Of a stretch of 56,673 nt of DNA, positions 54,357 through 56,673 are shown in pieces. The stretch covers positions 1 to 56,673 of the forward strand of contig SYKU01000392.1 in assembly GCA_005808865.1 (NCBI GenBank), in the 5' to 3' direction. Both the position numbers and the translations under genes were made by a program. Source of the stretch: Acidobacteriota bacterium. Its GTDB lineage: Bacteria > Acidobacteriota > Terriglobia > Bryobacterales > Bryobacteraceae. Positions within the stretch are counted from its first letter, which is position 1. Every line of letters begins with the position of its first letter. The notes beneath the pieces were generated by a model. The model did not search any database, was not told where the DNA came from, and saw only the letters and a program-made list of their open reading frames with translations.

Positions 54357-55292
54357 ATGAACCGTCGCGCCTTTCTCGCCTCCATCGCCGCCGCCGTCAA
54401 CGCAAAAGAAAAATCCTGGGAGGGCATCTTCGTCATCATGCAAACGCCCTTCCTCGATAACTTCGAACTCGACGAACCCTCCCTCCGCCGCGAATGCGAT
54501 TTCCTCGTTCGCGGTCGCGTCCACGGCATGGTCTGGCCCGCGGGCGCCGGCGAATCCGTCTCCCTCTCCCCTGCCGAACGCAAACAGTATTCCCAATCCG
54601 TCGTCAAGGAAGTCAACGGCCACCTGCCCGTCTTAATCGGTGTCCACGGCGCAAATAAATACGAAGCCATGGACTACGCCAAATACGCCGAAAAAATCGG
54701 CGCCGATGGCCTCCACGCCCTTGGACCCACCAGCGGCGTCACCGATAGCGAAATTCTCACCGACTACTTCACCTCCATCGCCAGCGTCTCCAAACTCCCC
54801 ATGTGCGTCCAGGTCACCAACGGCGGCATGACGACCGATCTCCTGCTTAAACTCGCCGACAAAATTCCCACCCTCCGTATCCTGAAACTCGAAAACTCCG
54901 ACGTCCCCCACGACGTCACCCGCGTCGTCCGCGAACGCAAACGGCCCGTTATCGCCTCCACCGGCGGCGGCGCCATGTACCTCTACAACGAGATGGAACG
55001 CGGCTCCGGCGGCACCATGGCCGGCGCCGGGCTCGCCGACATCCAGGCCGAAATCTGGGATCTCTTCCAGGCCGGCAAAAAGAAGGAGTCCCGCGATCTC
55101 TTCTTGAAATTCCTCCCCTCCGCCGTCCTCGAACGCCGCACCAGCTACATCCTCCAGAAGGAAATCCTCCGCCGCCGCGGCGTCTTCACCACAACGAAGA
55201 TGCGCAACACCAGCCGCAATTTCATGGACGCCGGTGACGTCAAGGAACTCGACCTCATCCTCGAAACCTTGAAGCCCCACTACCGCGTCTGA
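54357..55292 (+). CDS. Tat-exported dihydrodipicolinate-synthase/N-acetylneuraminate-lyase family protein
   Basis: 311 residues. N-terminus 'MNRRAFLASIAAAVNAKEKS' is a twin-arginine signal, unusual for this family. The TIM-barrel text is clear: 'GIFVIMQTPFLDNFELDEPS', 'FLVRGRVHGMVWPAGAGE', 'LPVLIGVHGANKYEAMDYA', 'IGADGLHALGPTSG' and 'LRILKLENSDVPHD'. The Lys in I-L-K-L-E-N matches the Schiff-base Lys. The usual Y-N-x-P is here 'VQVTNGG', so the catalytic Tyr is replaced. It may be an aldolase with altered chemistry, or a non-catalytic relative. ATG 54357 is chosen because it begins the signal; the frame is open to 54261. Confidence 0.85.
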   Translation: MNRRAFLASIAAAVNAKEKSWEGIFVIMQTPFLDNFELDEPSLRRECDFLVRGRVHGMVWPAGAGESVSLSPAERKQYSQSVVKEVNGHLPVLIGVHGANKYEAMDYAKYAEKIGADGLHALGPTSGVTDSEILTDYFTSIASVSKLPMCVQVTNGGMTTDLLLKLADKIPTLRILKLENSDVPHDVTRVVRERKRPVIASTGGGAMYLYNEMERGSGGTMAGAGLADIQAEIWDLFQAGKKKESRDLFLKFLPSAVLERRTSYILQKEILRRRGVFTTTKMRNTSRNFMDAGDVKELDLILETLKPHYRV

Positions 55293-55378
55293 TCCATGCT
55301 CCTCGTATGGCAAGGAAACTCGATCCATGTGAGTCAGCGGGAGATGATCCCTGGCGTCGTCGATAGTGAGACGACCCG

Positions 55379-55624
55379 ATGTCAAAGTGCCTGGACCCGT
55401 TCCGCTTCCTGTTGATCTCCCTGGCGGGCTGGATGCACCTGGCGCGCCGGAGGTATGCGCCGTGTCCACGGTTTTGGCGTCTCCTGCGTGAGCCGCAGAG
55501 TTTCCGGGGCACTCGCCGGCTCAAGTTCCGAAGTTTCGGACGGAGATGTAACCCTCGGTTGGCCTTGGGATTCGGCGGATCGAGTTTTCGGGCCAAACGA
55601 AATCAACGCGGAACTGCTCGCTAA
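55379..55624 (+). mobile_element. Possible insertion-sequence/integrase fragment
   Basis: An 81-residue frame begins 'CLDPFRFLLISLAGWM', which resembles the first residues of integrase-core (IS481/IS3-like) transposases seen in Acidobacteriota; the rest diverges into Arg-rich text. It is probably a deleted remnant. Nothing else is seen in 55293-55704. Confidence 0.35.
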
Positions 55625-55704
55625 CGAATTGCCCGGAGGGTCGCCACCGCGCCCGTGTTATTGCTCCTATTGTTGCAGAGCAAACGCGACATACCGTCGC
55701 CAGA

Positions 55705-56673
55705 CTACGATGCAGCCAGCGCGTGGGCGTGATCGCGCCGGAAGAACCGCAGAATCCCCACCAGCACAATCACCGCCGCGACCAGGTACATGCCACTGGT
55801 GAACACCATCACGCGGTCCACACCGATTGTGCTCCGCGCGAGCCCGCCGAGGAACGGCGCGAATCCAGACACGGCCGCGCCCAACAGATTGAGCACACCG
55901 ATCGTTGACGCGCGATGCGAGGCCGGCACCACATCGAAGGCCGACGCCACTTGATTAGCGGAGATGAACCCGGTAAAGAAACCGAAGGCGATGGCGGCCA
56001 CGCGGGCCGCTTCCAGCGTGGCGGCGTGGCCCAGCAAATAGATGCTGGGGCCCGCCGTACAGAAGGCCGTCAAGATAATCCAGAAGCGGGCCGCAGGCGT
56101 TTTCCGGTAGCCCCAGTCCGCCAGCACCCCGCCCACCAGGAGTCCGGCGATGGAACCGAACTGCGGGTAGACGCTCGCCTCTACGCCGGCACGTGCGAGG
56201 CCCAGTGAGAACTTATCGTGATAAAGCGTGGGCAGCCACGTGTAGACGAGGAACAACCCAAACGTCGCGATACTCACGTAGAGCGTCACCACGCACAGCG
56301 AAGGAATGCGCAGCAGTCCAAAGAAGCTGCGGAAGTCCGCTTTGCTTTCCGGTCCGCCGCGCAGAAACGAAGCCGGCACGTGCCCTAGAAATCGCCATAG
56401 CGGCATCGCAAAGAGAATACCGGTCGAGCCCAATACCCAGAAAGCCACGCGCCAATGCAGATGCTCGGCCAGCCACCCGCTCAGCGAACCGCCAATGGCC
56501 ACGCCCACCGTCTGGCTGGTGGCGAAGATCGCGATGGCTTTCGAACGCGACTCGGGTCTGTGCGCGCCGGCCATCATAGCGAATGCAGCGGGAATGAACA
56601 GCGACTCGGAAATGCCGAGAAAACCGCGCAACACAAGGAGCGACGTACCGTTGAAGGCAAAACCCGTCAGCAG
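55705..56673 (-). CDS. MFS transporter (N-terminal part beyond the window)
   Basis: The frame is open to the window end; 322 residues are visible. Multi-spanning text with MFS features: 'LRGFLGISESLFIPAAFAMM', 'SRSKAIAIFATSQTVGVAIG', 'LVYTWLPTLYHDKFSLGLAR', and a C-terminal half with 'GVLADWGYRKTPAARFWII' and 'LGGLARSTIGVDRVMVFTSG'. It resembles the anion:cation symporter (hexuronate/glucarate-type) branch. It should import a sugar acid or related solute. The C-terminus ('RRDHAHALAAS') is complete. Confidence 0.9.
   Translation of the reverse strand: MLTGFAFNGTSLLVLRGFLGISESLFIPAAFAMMAGAHRPESRSKAIAIFATSQTVGVAIGGSLSGWLAEHLHWRVAFWVLGSTGILFAMPLWRFLGHVPASFLRGGPESKADFRSFFGLLRIPSLCVVTLYVSIATFGLFLVYTWLPTLYHDKFSLGLARAGVEASVYPQFGSIAGLLVGGVLADWGYRKTPAARFWIILTAFCTAGPSIYLLGHAATLEAARVAAIAFGFFTGFISANQVASAFDVVPASHRASTIGVLNLLGAAVSGFAPFLGGLARSTIGVDRVMVFTSGMYLVAAVIVLVGILRFFRRDHAHALAAS

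Overview
The window looks like a piece of an Acidobacteriota chromosome, most likely a Candidatus Solibacter / Bryobacteraceae relative. This rests on the GC-rich sequence, four very large Oar-type TonB-dependent receptors with an N-terminal carboxypeptidase-regulatory-like domain, a DUF1549/DUF1553 + DUF1501 operon, many twin-arginine (Tat) secreted enzymes, a PEP-CTERM protein remnant, and a tmRNA whose tag reads ANTQFAYAA. It is inference from families, not a database match.

Layout. 1-2.8 kb: the end of a receptor gene, then two decayed genes, the second encoding a HEPN-like protein. 2.8-5.7 kb: a repeat-rich patch holding an ECF sigma factor with a small membrane partner and a HicBA toxin-antitoxin pair. 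5.7-7.5 kb: a truncated ICMT-family methyltransferase, a PEP-CTERM protein remnant and the ssrA (tmRNA) gene, all on the minus strand. 7.5-14.8 kb: a three-gene minus-strand operon, DUF1549/1553 cytochrome protein -> DUF1501 protein -> receptor. 15-19.4 kb: a membrane-anchored spermidine-synthase-like protein and a two-domain serine hydrolase + NamZ (DUF1343) protein. 19.5-22.7 kb: RNase III and two secreted TPR-type proteins. 22.8-27.9 kb: a Tat cupin, a serine hydrolase overlapping it by 4 bases, and a receptor. 27.9-34.9 kb: a YbaK-type deacylase, two small secreted proteins, an AddB-like PD-(D/E)XK protein and an EEP-family phosphohydrolase. 34.9-35.6 kb: 0.7 kb with no ordinary gene but a good promoter, an extended Shine-Dalgarno sequence, tiny reading frames and strong RNA hairpins. 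35.6-41 kb: an HTTM-DUF393 membrane protein, a sialidase-like protein, a Gfo/Idh/MocA oxidoreductase, a GNAT acetyltransferase and a zinc ribbon. 41-44.2 kb: an RND pump. 44.2-45 kb: gene debris. 45-50.9 kb: a heptaheme cytochrome c-TPR protein divergent from a receptor. 50.9-56.7 kb: further debris, an NHL-type propeller, a putative glycosidase-like protein, a Tat-exported DapA-family protein, a probable IS remnant and an MFS transporter cut by the window end.

The common theme is uptake and extracytoplasmic turnover of polymers and sugars: receptors bring in large substrates, periplasmic cytochromes and Tat enzymes act on them, and the NamZ/hydrolase protein probably works on cell-wall fragments. 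Several stretches (1.5-2.8, 6-7.1, 33.2-33.7, 44.2-44.8, 50.9-51.5, 55.3-55.7 kb) are genomic debris, and families of short dispersed repeats recur between genes. The most unusual locus is 34.98-35.46 kb, which looks like a transcribed element encoding very small peptides, not an ordinary intergenic gap.
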